A DNA stretch of 64,000 nt. Source: Mesobacillus sp. AQ2. Its GTDB lineage: Bacteria > Bacillota > Bacilli > Bacillales > Cytobacillaceae. Positions within the stretch are counted from its first letter, which is position 1, and every line of letters starts with the position of its first letter. Below are positions 26,880 through 35,250 of the stretch, piece after piece. The stretch spans positions 3,787,501 through 3,851,500 of the forward strand of contig NZ_CP126080.1 in NCBI RefSeq assembly GCF_030122805.1. Direction: 5' to 3'. Made by a program: the position numbers and the translations under genes. Below the pieces are notes generated by a model that was not told the origin of the DNA, ran no database searches, and saw only the letters and a list, made by a program, of their open reading frames with translations.

Positions 26880-27827
26880 ATGAAAACATCCCGATATGTC
26901 GGACTTTTGATGATAATTAGTGGAGCAACATTATGGGGTCTCTCCGGACCAATGATCCAGTGGCTTTTTCAAAGCAGCGAATTAACTCTGAATAATTTCC
27001 TTGTTGTGCGATTAATTATGGCTGGAATCATCACTTTGGGGCTGTTGTATCTCACTCAAAAAAACATTTTTGGCATTTGGAAGCATCGTCGCTCTTGGTT
27101 TCAACTCATGATTTTTGGTGTGTTAGGTATGCTTGGCGCCCAGTACGCTTTTATAGAAACCATCCGTGTAAGTAATGCAGTCACAGCAGTATTATTCCAA
27201 TTTCTTGGTCCAGTTTTCATTACCATTTATGTAGCATGGCAAACAAGAAAACTGCCAACAATAATGCAATTCCTAGCTGTAATTGCAGCCTTAGTTGGAA
27301 CCGTTCTCCTAATTACAAATGGCTCAATGGAAACTGTCATATTATCGAAAAGGGCCATTATTCTTGGACTACTAACTACACTTGGTTTTACTTTCTACAC
27401 ACTCCATCCTATTTCATTGATCAAGGAGTGGGGAACCTCGGTCATCATTGGTTGGGGTATGTTAATTGGCGGCATTGTCCTGTTAATATTCAATCCTGGT
27501 TTTAGCGTTGTACAATTGGCGCAAACCTTAACAATTCATACATTTTCGATGATGCTTCTTGTGATTATCAGCGGCACAGTTTCTTTTATTCTCTATATTG
27601 GCAGTCTCAAGTATTTAAGCGCCACGGAAACAAGTTTATTATCCAGTATCGAACCCCTAGTTGCTGCAATGGTCTCTATCCTGTGGTTAAACGTAGGGTT
27701 TGGCACTACTCAACTATTAGGCGGATTCTTTATCGTTACAGCTGTTGTCCTCTTATCGTTCCCGGATAATCAGCAAAGTAAAAAACAACTGCAGAGTATA
27801 TGTATTAATGATAGGAGACAGGTTTAA
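26880..27827 (+). CDS. EamA/DMT-family transporter
   Basis: A 315-residue ten-helix carrier with two EamA repeats: GLLMIISGATLWGLSGPMIQ at the start, RVSNAVTAVLFQFLGPVFIT near 96, and YLSATETSLLSSIEPLVAAM in the second half. AGGGAGG lies about 9 bases before the ATG. It is probably under control of the divergent MocR regulator. Substrate unknown, although MocR-linked carriers often export amino-group compounds. Confidence 0.92.
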   Translation: MKTSRYVGLLMIISGATLWGLSGPMIQWLFQSSELTLNNFLVVRLIMAGIITLGLLYLTQKNIFGIWKHRRSWFQLMIFGVLGMLGAQYAFIETIRVSNAVTAVLFQFLGPVFITIYVAWQTRKLPTIMQFLAVIAALVGTVLLITNGSMETVILSKRAIILGLLTTLGFTFYTLHPISLIKEWGTSVIIGWGMLIGGIVLLIFNPGFSVVQLAQTLTIHTFSMMLLVIISGTVSFILYIGSLKYLSATETSLLSSIEPLVAAMVSILWLNVGFGTTQLLGGFFIVTAVVLLSFPDNQQSKKQLQSICINDRRQV

Positions 27828-27931
27828 AAAAATTTGAGGACAACCACTTGTCTTGATAATGGATTAAGGGTTCCTACCTTTAATTACGGGAAGCCTTGCA
27901 GATTAATTTCCTGAAGTTCATTGGAAATAAG

Positions 27932-27976
27932 AAGGACATGCATCTCAGTGAGGCTAAGATGCATGTCCTTTTTTAT
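27932..27976 (+). terminator. Terminator
   Basis: A 14-bp perfect stem AAGGACATGCATCT / AGATGCATGTCCTT with an 11-base loop and T6 tail, about 100 bases after the EamA stop. Confidence 0.8.
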
Positions 27977-28289
27977 TCTATAAATTATTACACAGGTACA
28001 CTACCACTAAAATTTTATCGGCTTAGGTTCGTTAATTACCTTGCTTTCACTTTTCCTATTAGTCCATGCAAAATCCTTACAAAAATGCTTCACGTTAAAT
28101 GACAGTGGCTATGGAAGCCCACCCTAGTACATTATATTGCAAGACTCGGTCTCTTCGAATGCCGGGTCCAGAAATAAAGACTGGAACCGGCTCCCCTGTA
28201 TGTTGGTGGGGTACCGACGGTTACATTGAGGAGTCGAGTAGAAGGGAGCCTTTCTACCTTTCGGTAAATTGTACTCCTCCCCCCTCACA

Positions 28290-28322
28290 GAACCGTGCTT
28301 GCGCTATTAACGCACACGGCTC
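28290..28322 (-). other. Group II intron domain V
   Basis: On the minus strand GAGCCGTGTGCG pairs with CGCAAGCACGGTTC around a TTAATAG apex, including the AGC catalytic triad at the 5' side. It lies 15 bases after the RT stop codon, the normal position. Confidence 0.85.
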
Positions 28323-28336
28323 CTCCAAATTACCGT

Positions 28337-29665
28337 TCACAGAATGTAGCTAATTTCTTTTCTCAAGTCATAGATATTCACTTTGATTCTTGGTGAAGGT
28401 AGTGGATATTTATTAAGAAAGAGCCTGAATTTATCCCAAGTAAAGGATTTCCTTTGGCTTCTTCTGTTTAGCCACTTAAACAGTAAGTACTCAATTTTCG
28501 CTTTGAAGTTATTAACAGTTTGGGTATTATCTGTGATGCCATAATAGTTGTAATAACCTATTAGTGAGCGTTTAAATCTATCCATAATCATATGAATATC
28601 TTTATTTCTATTATTCTTCAGCCATTCTTTCGTTTCTCTTAGTTTGCCTTGGACTTTCCTTCTGCTTGTTTTCCGCTTTACTCGGAACTTCCCGTGTTTA
28701 CTTATCCCACAATAGTGTGTAAATCCGAGGAAATCAAAGGTGTCTGGTTTCCCAGTCCCGTCACGTTTTGCATTCTTTTCCGCAAACCGTCCGAAGGGAA
28801 TTATTTTCGTTTTATCCTCAGCTATTTCCAGGTTAAATTTCTTTAACCTCGCTTTTAATGAATGGAAGAATTGATGCGCTTCGCTTTTATTCTGAAAACA
28901 ACATACAAAATCATCTGCGTATCTTACTATAAATGCCTGGCCTTTACATTGTTTTCTAACCACTTTCTCAAACCATAGATCAAGCACATAATGGAGATAG
29001 ACATTGGCTAATATAGGAGATATCACTCCACCTTGCGGAGTGCCATTGTCTGTCTTGTATTTCTTACCTTCCTCCATGTATCCACCTTTAAGAAACCTGC
29101 TGATTATTCTCAGTAGGTTTGGGTCAGTGATTCGGAGTTTCAAGAATTCCATCATCCATTTGTGGTCAACGTTATCAAAGAATCCTTTAATATCTACATC
29201 GACTACATAGCTTACTGCTCTCTTCTCAATATATTGATTCAGTATTTTCAGCGCATCGTGGCAGTTTCTATTTGGACGGAACCCAAATGAGCAGTCTAGA
29301 AAGTCATTTTCATAGATGGCATTTAGTATTTTCGTAATGCCCTTTTGAACAATTTTATCTTCATGTTCCGGTATTCCCAATGGTCTCATCTTGTTTGAAT
29401 TGAGCTTTGGTATATACATTCGTCTTACAGGAACAGGACGATAACTTTTGCTTTTAAGCCTACTTACTAAATCTGCTATGTTTTCTTCCAGGCTGTCACT
29501 GTATTGTTCTTTTGTCGTTCCGTTAATACCAGTTGCCTTTTTATTAGGTAATTCATGATGACACTGAGTTAAAGATTGCTCATTCAGTAAATGTGCAAGA
29601 GAGGTAAACTTCATTTTAGGCTCAGATCTTGCTAATTCTGCTATCCTTAGTAGTTTTGTTTCCAT
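28337..29665 (-). CDS. ltrA: Group II intron reverse transcriptase/maturase
   Basis: 442 residues with RT blocks in order: KMRPLGIPEHEDKIVQKGIT near 93, SFGFRPNRNCHDAL near 127, YVVDVDIKGFFDNVDHKWM near 151, GTPQGGVISPILANVYLHY near 208 and the active-site FIVRYADDFVCCF near 246. The maturase domain follows (FDFLGFTHYCGISKHGKFRV). It ends without an HNH endonuclease, so retrohoming would not use second-strand cleavage by this protein. The frame is intact and may be active. Confidence 0.95.
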   Translation of the reverse strand: METKLLRIAELARSEPKMKFTSLAHLLNEQSLTQCHHELPNKKATGINGTTKEQYSDSLEENIADLVSRLKSKSYRPVPVRRMYIPKLNSNKMRPLGIPEHEDKIVQKGITKILNAIYENDFLDCSFGFRPNRNCHDALKILNQYIEKRAVSYVVDVDIKGFFDNVDHKWMMEFLKLRITDPNLLRIISRFLKGGYMEEGKKYKTDNGTPQGGVISPILANVYLHYVLDLWFEKVVRKQCKGQAFIVRYADDFVCCFQNKSEAHQFFHSLKARLKKFNLEIAEDKTKIIPFGRFAEKNAKRDGTGKPDTFDFLGFTHYCGISKHGKFRVKRKTSRRKVQGKLRETKEWLKNNRNKDIHMIMDRFKRSLIGYYNYYGITDNTQTVNNFKAKIEYLLFKWLNRRSQRKSFTWDKFRLFLNKYPLPSPRIKVNIYDLRKEISYIL

Positions 29666-30175
29666 TTATTATTCCTACCTCTGTGTGTAGTAAATGTGTC
29701 CCTAGTAAGGGTGATAACTGGTAGCTAGCCTTCCCTCCATAGGCATTACCCAACTTCATTGGTACTACGCTGCTATCCGACTCCCTACCATCGGCATTTG
29801 GTTTCCTTGCTTGTTATCGCTTGTAGACCATACTCTTCAAAAGAAAAGAAAAGACCGGTAGGGTCTCCCGAGTTGCCGTATCATATCAATGTGTAACGTG
29901 CCAAGGTCTCTGACTCCAGGGAAGCTTTACCCTTCTTGCCTTTTACGAAGGATAAAATGTTGCTTTCTGCACGCAGGTAAGGCATCAGCCTTCCCGATTT
30001 ACTATATGGAGCTCAATCCCTTCAACCATTTGGCTTTCGGCCCGTCACCTAACTGTCTACGCTTAAAGACTAAAGTTACCTTTAGCCCTCCAAGACTCGC
30101 TACGAGTGAATGGCTAGTTCTTACTCGGCGGGAATCCCACCCGCTATATGATACGACCTAGGCTCGGCCGCACAC

Positions 30176-30195
30176 CTGCCCCGTTTGTTTATCCA
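30176..30195 (+). repeat. Cassette-associated repeat end at the intron 5' junction
   Basis: CTGCCCCGTTTGTTT matches the left end of other copies (CTGCCCCGTTTGCTC at 18315). The intron interrupts the copy here. Confidence 0.5.
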
Positions 30196-30500
30196 CTCAG
30201 CGAACCAAGCGACATAGTACGCAGCAGGAATAAAAATTAACTGGGCAGCTATCGTTCCAACCAATTTGGAACTAACCATTGTCAAAGAATAACTTTTCAA
30301 GTAGATCGCAATTCCATTTATAATTCCAGAAGACATCAATGCGGCCTGGGCATAATCACTTGGGACTAGCATTGAGGCGTAAATCGATGAAAGAACACCT
30401 GTCGTAAACACAGCAGAAATAAGAACATTTATTAAAAAGAGACGTTTAGGATTTAAGTATGGCCACTTTCCTGAAGTTACAGAATTTAATTTTCATGGTA
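30176..30500 (-). pseudogene. Amj-like (DUF2837) lipid II flippase fragment, interrupted by the intron
   Basis: In-frame text VLISAVFTTGVLSSIYASML then YAQAALMSSGIINGIA and VSSKLVGTIAAQLIFIPAAY ends WFAEWINKRG at the intron boundary. This resembles the C-terminal part of Amj-type alternative lipid II flippases, with an internal gap between GIINGIA and VSSKLVGT where the conserved central segment seems deleted. The N-terminal portion is absent. Identification is from memory of the family, so moderate. Confidence 0.5.
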
Positions 30501-30512
30501 GTTCAATAGGTA

Positions 30513-30968
30513 TTAGTCGGTATCTTCAGCCCAAAGTATACCAATCTTATATTTATCTATCGCCAAAATTCCTGTATCGAAAGTAGAATCTGTTATTGGT
30601 GTCCACCCTCTAAGTCGATAGGATCCTGCATCTTCTTCAAAATATCCATTAGTAAAAAATGCAGCTTTCCTATGAAATATACTTAAAAAATAACTACTTA
30701 ATGTTTTTGCCTCAGGTTTTGCATCTAATTCAGTGTCATAAGCCATATCAAAAGACAAGATATATTCAAGGATTCTTTGAGCTTCGTTTTTATCAACTTT
30801 CTTCCAGTTTTCCTTAATTTCAATGGGCTTAAAACCAATCTCATTCAAAAATTGATCCTTAGTAATTTTATCTGAGGCAAGTTGTATATTTTTAAACTCA
30901 CAAGTGATATTTCCTGTATTTCTTTTACTTAACAATATTTGATTAAAGTCTTCAATGTTATTAATCAT
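30513..30968 (-). CDS. Hypothetical protein (151 aa)
   Basis: A soluble 151-residue protein starting MINNIEDFNQILLSKRNTGN, with FDMAYDTELDAKPEAKTLSS and a C-terminal GWTPITDSTFDTGILAID...GILWAEDTD. No signal peptide or membrane segment. The size, acidity and Trp-rich C-terminus recall bacterial immunity-type proteins, but no family is recognised and no toxin is adjacent. It lies between the Amj fragment and an intergenic repeat copy. Confidence 0.6.
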   Translation of the reverse strand: MINNIEDFNQILLSKRNTGNITCEFKNIQLASDKITKDQFLNEIGFKPIEIKENWKKVDKNEAQRILEYILSFDMAYDTELDAKPEAKTLSSYFLSIFHRKAAFFTNGYFEEDAGSYRLRGWTPITDSTFDTGILAIDKYKIGILWAEDTD

Positions 30969-31005
30969 TCTATCACCAACCTTTTTTTTATTACATTTCG
31001 TTCCT

Positions 31006-31075
31006 CACCTATCCTGCCCCGTTCGTATTATAAGGTCATCCAGAAAAGAAAATATTTCTGGTTGACCTTTTTCTA
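31006..31075 (+). repeat. Cassette-associated repeat, divergent copy with hairpin
   Basis: Left end ATCCTGCCCCGTTCGTATTA, then stem AAGGTCATCCAGAAA / TTTCTGGTTGACCTT, with a T run on the plus strand. It directly precedes the left end of the IS110-family element. Confidence 0.6.
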
Positions 31076-31084
31076 TATGGTCTT

Positions 31085-31265
31085 ATTATAACGGTAGCCG
31101 GGGTAAAACGTAACTGCCCGTGGGATCTGAATCCCGTCAACAAAACAGTTTGCCCCCTACTTGTAGAAACATGATTGAGGCTGGTTGGGACATAGATCTC
31201 GTATAACAAGCGAAGCTGTGACACTGCAAGGAAAATAAGGGGTACCGGCAAAATAAAAGATTAGG
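31085..31265 (+). ncRNA. Candidate IS110 bridge RNA region
   Basis: The 5' non-coding end of IS110-group elements encodes a structured guide (bridge) RNA that pairs with donor and target DNA. This stretch has plausible stems such as GTAGCCGGGGTAAAAC with GTTTGCCCCCTAC, and CCCGTGGGATCTGAATCCCG. No sequence homologue was checked, so the call is positional. Confidence 0.45.
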
Positions 31266-31277
31266 AGATGGTTATGA

Positions 31278-32513
31278 ATGAATCCAGTCGTTGGCCTGGA
31301 TATTTCTAAGGGGGAAAGTCAGGTTCAAGCTTTTGTCGATAAAGGCAAACCCTTCCGTAAGAGCTTTAAAGTAGCTCATACACTTCAGGGGCTTGATTCA
31401 CTTGTAGAGTTTTTAGAGGTAGTACAAAAAGAATCCGGTCTAAAACCTCCAGTTATTCTTGAAGCTACTGGACACTATCAAACATCCGTAGTCCAATATT
31501 TAGAGGAACGTGGTTATTTATTAATCATTATTAACCCATTGATTTCCTACAAGGCGAAAAGTTCAAGTTTAAGGAAAGTAAAGACAGATGCCATTGATGC
31601 TTACCACCTCTGCGAGTTGTTTTACAAGGAGGAGTTAGAGCCTTATAAAAAGCGAGGGGTTCAGCTTTTAAACCTTCGTAACCTTACAAGACAACACGAG
31701 AATATTACAGGAGTGATGATTCAGACAAAGCTTCAGTTCCAGGCTATTCTGGATCAAGTATTCCCAGAATATCGTGGAGTGTTCGGTGATTTATATTCTG
31801 TGGTATCACTCTTAACGTTAAAGGAATTTCCGTCATCTGAAGACATCTTAGAAGCTAGTAATGAAACTCTCTCAATGAGGATTAAGGAATTATGTAAAAG
31901 TCGTTCATTCAGATGGGCCAATGAAAAAGCCTTACAACTAAAAGAGGCGGCAGCCCGCAATCCCTTTGAAAAGACAGTCTATCAGAGTCATATCTTAAGC
32001 CTAGGTATGTATATTAATATTATTCTTCAATACAAAGAGCACCTATCCACATTGGAGTCGGAGATAGATGCCCTAGCAAAAGAAGTTGAAGAATATAATA
32101 TTATCAAATCTATCCCTGGTATCGGTGAAAAGATCGCGGCAACGATCATTTCTGAAATTGGGGAAATAGATCGATTTACTGACCCTAAAAAGCTTGTGGC
32201 TTTCGCTGGAGTAGACCCTAGTGTTTTCGAATCTGGCAAGTTTACTGCCACCAAAAACCGAATCACAAAAAGAGGATCCAGCAGGCTTCGTCACGCTTTA
32301 TATATGGCTGTTCGTTGTGCGATACGAGACTGTCGCAAGAGCAAAACAAGTGATGAGATCATTCCTCGAAATAAGAAATTACGAGAATTCTATGATAAGA
32401 AACGCGAGGAAGGAAAACCATTTAAAGTAGCTGTAATTGCTTGTGTAAATAAGCTCTTACATTGGATATTTGCCCTTTTAAAAAACAGAACCACTTTCCA
32501 AGATATTGCTTAG
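31278..32513 (+). CDS. IS110-family transposase
   Basis: 411 residues. The N-terminal RuvC-like DEDD domain shows MNPVVGLDISKGESQVQAFV (Asp8), VILEATGHYQTSVVQYLEER (Glu62 region) and LRKVKTDAIDAYHLCELF. The C-terminal transposase_20 domain shows IIKSIPGIGEKIAATIISEI near 273 and the serine region TKRGSSRLRHALYMA near 335. AGGAG precedes the start by 10 bases. The frame is uninterrupted, so it may be active. Confidence 0.95.
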   Translation: MNPVVGLDISKGESQVQAFVDKGKPFRKSFKVAHTLQGLDSLVEFLEVVQKESGLKPPVILEATGHYQTSVVQYLEERGYLLIIINPLISYKAKSSSLRKVKTDAIDAYHLCELFYKEELEPYKKRGVQLLNLRNLTRQHENITGVMIQTKLQFQAILDQVFPEYRGVFGDLYSVVSLLTLKEFPSSEDILEASNETLSMRIKELCKSRSFRWANEKALQLKEAAARNPFEKTVYQSHILSLGMYINIILQYKEHLSTLESEIDALAKEVEEYNIIKSIPGIGEKIAATIISEIGEIDRFTDPKKLVAFAGVDPSVFESGKFTATKNRITKRGSSRLRHALYMAVRCAIRDCRKSKTSDEIIPRNKKLREFYDKKREEGKPFKVAVIACVNKLLHWIFALLKNRTTFQDIA

Positions 32514-32631
32514 AAACAACATCTAACTAATTAACGAAAAACCTTCCAATTCTAAGAATATGAAGGTTATTTGGTATACCCTTTTTTAGTATATCACGGT
32601 TGAATTTTAGATTTTAATGAAAAATATTGAC

Positions 32632-32717
32632 AAACTATTAGCTGGTTTTGTTTAATAAAGGATTCAACAAAAAAGGTGGCTAATCCTTCTGGATTAACGC
32701 ACCCATTGGTGAAACAC
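32632..32717 (+). repeat. Cassette-associated repeat, full copy
   Basis: GTTTAATAAAGGATTCAAC, then AAAAAAGGTGGCTAATCC / GGATTAACGCACCC hairpin, ending TTGGTGAAACAC. The stop codon of the next gene starts at the next base (32718). Confidence 0.8.
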
Positions 32718-33497
32718 TTAAATTTTTGTTCCTTGTTCTAGTTCGCTCAATAAATTCTGTATTTTCCTTGCCTGCTGGAAGCTTTCTTCAGATGCATAAG
32801 TACCCGATAATGTGTTATTAAATTCTTTAAGTATTTTTTGTTCAATAATATTTATTGCCTCAGTCAAAGAATGATGTTGTCCTAGCTTATTTCTTGTATA
32901 TTCTTCGTATTCTTTTTTGGTCAATGCAGCTTCTAAAAGTTGCATTAATCCTCTATCTTGATGCCATCGCTTGATATTTCTTTCATTAACACTTCTTTTA
33001 AAAATTATTACTAGACGCCCAGAAAATGCTCTATATATTGTAAATAAGATCCATAATTTTTCTCCTAAATATGGTCTTTTCTTTTCTAATTCATCCATAC
33101 TTCCAATAAAATTGACCAATTCTTCCTCTGAGGGTAAATGCATTTTCAACGAGGTAAGATACATATTTTCCTCGTTGTTGTATTCTTCGGGCAAAAAAAG
33201 AGTATAGAATGTCACTATCTTAGATGAAGATTCTCTAATTTTAAGAACTTTATCCCACATTTCCTCAATTGCGGCTGATCTCTTTTCTTGAGCTTGATTG
33301 TATCCTTGAGAGAAAATGTTTAGCGAGGAATTCATTATCTCATTGTTTTTATGAATATCCCCTTTAAGCGATTCAATTTGCCTTTGATACCTATTGCTCC
33401 ATTTCATAATTGTTCTTTGTTTAAATAGCGTTATTAATGCTGTTACCAATCCTGAACCACTTAAAATATATACTATAATTTTACTCCATTCATTCAT
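32718..33497 (-). CDS. Membrane-anchored protein of unknown function
   Basis: 259 residues. One N-terminal helix (IIVYILSGSGLVTALITLF, residues 7-25) is followed by a basic linker and a long, mostly helical cytoplasmic domain with coiled-coil character (MKWSNRYQRQIESLKGDIHK; EEMWDKVLKIRESSSKIV). The C-terminal half contains LGEKLWILFTIYRAFSGRLV. No enzymatic motif. Its stop abuts a repeat copy. Confidence 0.7.
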   Translation of the reverse strand: MNEWSKIIVYILSGSGLVTALITLFKQRTIMKWSNRYQRQIESLKGDIHKNNEIMNSSLNIFSQGYNQAQEKRSAAIEEMWDKVLKIRESSSKIVTFYTLFLPEEYNNEENMYLTSLKMHLPSEEELVNFIGSMDELEKKRPYLGEKLWILFTIYRAFSGRLVIIFKRSVNERNIKRWHQDRGLMQLLEAALTKKEYEEYTRNKLGQHHSLTEAINIIEQKILKEFNNTLSGTYASEESFQQARKIQNLLSELEQGTKI

Positions 33498-33650
33498 TAA
33501 TTTTTCATCCTCTTAAGATAATTATTGTATAACAGAGACTTTCTCGATGATACACCAATATTGCTAGAAGAATAAATCGTATTATAATTTAATTGTAACA
33601 TTGTAAAGTTACAATTAATGGTCCAATAATAAAATTAAACACCATTCTTC

Positions 33651-33732
33651 AACTAACACCTTTAGCTTAATAAGGCATCCAGCAAAAAAGTTCAGTAATC
33701 TTTCCTGGATCAACGCACCCATCAGTGAATTT
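33651..33732 (+). repeat. Cassette-associated repeat, full copy
   Basis: AACTAACACCTTTAGCTTAA at the left; hairpin with TCTTTCCTGGATCAACGCAC; right end CCATCAGTGAATTT. The stop codon of the GNAT gene follows at 33733. Confidence 0.75.
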
Positions 33733-34551
33733 TTACTTTTTAACCCATATTGCTTTTGTATAAGCTATACTCAATCCCGCTCTCTCCATATTATTTTGAC
33801 TGACTGAGCCAAATTTTGCTTGTCCCACAATTAAATCGCATTTTTTTAGATATGCTTGGTAGATACGATACTTTATTAATGCACTTTGTATACCTTTTTT
33901 TCTAAATGTCGGTAATGTTGTCGCTGCAGCTAACGTAGCTATACGGTCTTTTATGAACAAAACTCCAATTCCAGCAGGTTCTTTTTCATAGCTGGCTAGA
34001 TAAAATGCCCAATTTTTTATGTTATAAAGTATTTCATTATTTTGTGCTATTCCACTTTTTAAGAACGGTGGCATTTCAAAACCCTTTGTGTAGATTTCTG
34101 CAAAAGTATCAAATTCGTTACTTTTTAACTTACGGATAACAATTTTTTGGTCACCTAATACATAGCTTGGTTTTAATTCGTTTGAGCGAGACGCATAAAG
34201 AGTTGTATGAAAATCATTATGATAATAACCAGTTTCACTGAGGTGGGTTAGTAATTCTGGAGAAGTATGTCCTGGAGTTAATTCAAATCGTACAGGAATT
34301 TCTTTTTGCTTATAAAAATCTATTATCTTACCTATTTGATTTTCATCACCCTTTCTTAGCCCCTTAACCGTGTTGAAGGATGGACCAGGTATGTTCTTTA
34401 CCGAGAATGCAGTTGCATTGCCAAACTTTTGAATTTCAACTTTCATTGGATTCCCATCTATTTTTTGCATTTCTGTTAACCTAGAGCTTAAAGTATCAAT
34501 TTCTGAATTCTCCAGCCTCTCTGCTAATCCTTTATCCACAACTAAGCCCAT
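33733..34551 (-). CDS. GNAT acetyltransferase with N-terminal extension
   Basis: About 272 residues. The C-terminal half is GNAT-like (VIRKLKSNEFDTFAEIYTKG; IATLAAATTLPTFRKKGIQS as acetyl-CoA loop; VSQNNMERAGLSIAYTKA). The N-terminal half (EIQKFGNATAFSVKNIPGPS; KQKEIPVRFELTPGHTS) is the degenerate first GNAT repeat seen in two-domain members. ATG at 34551 has GGAGG 7 bases upstream. Substrate unknown. Monocistronic, stop touching a repeat copy. Confidence 0.85.
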   Translation of the reverse strand: MGLVVDKGLAERLENSEIDTLSSRLTEMQKIDGNPMKVEIQKFGNATAFSVKNIPGPSFNTVKGLRKGDENQIGKIIDFYKQKEIPVRFELTPGHTSPELLTHLSETGYYHNDFHTTLYASRSNELKPSYVLGDQKIVIRKLKSNEFDTFAEIYTKGFEMPPFLKSGIAQNNEILYNIKNWAFYLASYEKEPAGIGVLFIKDRIATLAAATTLPTFRKKGIQSALIKYRIYQAYLKKCDLIVGQAKFGSVSQNNMERAGLSIAYTKAIWVKK

Positions 34552-34620
34552 TCTCACACCTCCCCGAAAAATTAATTAATGCTATATTTATTCAACAGTG
34601 ACATTATTATCTCCTTTTAT

Positions 34621-34697
34621 TCAACTAAACTGCTTCGTTCGTTCCACAAACAAAAGAGGTGCTGTTGGCACCTCAAAAATTAACCTATAATAAGATT
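34621..34697 (+). repeat. Cassette-associated repeat, variant hairpin
   Basis: TCAACTAAACTGCTTCGTTC at the left, then perfect hairpin AGAGGTGC / GCACCTC, shorter than in other copies. The stop of the VOC gene follows at 34698. Confidence 0.7.
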
Positions 34698-35075
34698 CTA
34701 TTGGCAAACCCCTAAAGGATTATTATCTGGATCATAAAAAGTAAAAAATTTAGTTGCTCCATCTCCACCAATTGGATTTACTTTTACTTCCTTCTCCAGT
34801 AAGAGTTTGTGGGTTTCTTCTATATCATTAGGAATAAAATTATAGTATTTCCCCACCCCAAAATTATTTTCTGGAAACTTCATTGGTTGATGATTTGCGG
34901 TTTTAACCAAACACACTACTGTTGGGGATTGTTCTCCAATACGCATCACGGCTGCATCTTCTTCAATATAAATCAGTTTAAATCCAAGTATGTCCTCATA
35001 CCATTCTGCAGACAATTGAGGATCTGTAACAGGAATAAAAACTCCTTCCATACCTTTAAAGAGGGCAGTTGTCAT
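34698..35075 (-). CDS. VOC-family (glyoxalase/bleomycin-resistance fold) protein
   Basis: 125 residues in the typical single VOC unit: GVFIPVTDPQLSAEWYEDIL at the N-terminus, LVKTANHQPMKFPENNF in the middle and the metal-site C-terminus FYDPDNNPLGVCQ. VOC proteins form a metal-binding cup as dimers and include dioxygenases, lyases and drug-binding proteins; the substrate is not predictable. AAGGAG lies 8 bases before the ATG. It is one of four VOC genes within 3.5 kb. Confidence 0.87.
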   Translation of the reverse strand: MTTALFKGMEGVFIPVTDPQLSAEWYEDILGFKLIYIEEDAAVMRIGEQSPTVVCLVKTANHQPMKFPENNFGVGKYYNFIPNDIEETHKLLLEKEVKVNPIGGDGATKFFTFYDPDNNPLGVCQ

Positions 35076-35143
35076 ATATCCAGCTCCTTGTTAAAATTTG
35101 TATTACGTTTACAATTCTACACATTTGTTATGTAAACCTTCTT

Positions 35144-35250
35144 TAGCAAACTGCATTATTATTTGTTCAATAAGAAAAAGCCACCTGGTACATTTGGCAG
35201 CTGTTCTTGAATATCGACCCCTTAGTCTAACAATATATTCCGCTTTAACA
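35144..35250 (+). repeat. Cassette-associated repeat, degenerate copy
   Basis: GCAAACTGCATTATTATTTG and TTCAATAAGAAAAAG keep the left-end pattern; the stem GCCACCTGG...GGCAGC and CCCCTTAGTCTAAC keep the right half. It ends exactly at the MerR gene stop (35251). Confidence 0.55.

Larger units (their letters stand above)
28105..30175 (-). mobile_element. Group II intron with reverse transcriptase (3' boundary approximate)
   Basis: The 5' end on the minus strand is GTGTGCGGCC (30175 downward), fitting the GUGYG rule. About 500 bases of structured leader precede the RT gene, and a domain V hairpin follows it (28290-28322), then a domain VI-like stem near 28228-28285. The exact 3' splice point is uncertain between 28105 and 28235 because the flanking gene is broken. 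It sits in an AAACAAACGGGGCAG sequence resembling one end of the local intergenic repeat, at the end of an Amj-like fragment. Confidence 0.8.
31079..32570 (+). mobile_element. IS110-family insertion sequence (ends approximate)
   Basis: An intact DEDD transposase is preceded by about 195 bases of non-coding DNA rich in potential stems and followed by a short tail ending near a hairpin (AACCTTC/GAAGGTT). IS110 elements have no clear terminal inverted repeats, so the ends are estimates. A decayed relative of the transposase N-terminus lies at 56413-56535. Confidence 0.75.

Noticed and set aside
28002..28100. Coding-like minus-strand text reading KHFCKDFAWTNRKSESK
   Set aside because: Only about 30 codons, no start signal and no recognised family; it may be the tail of a gene broken by the intron but cannot be supported.
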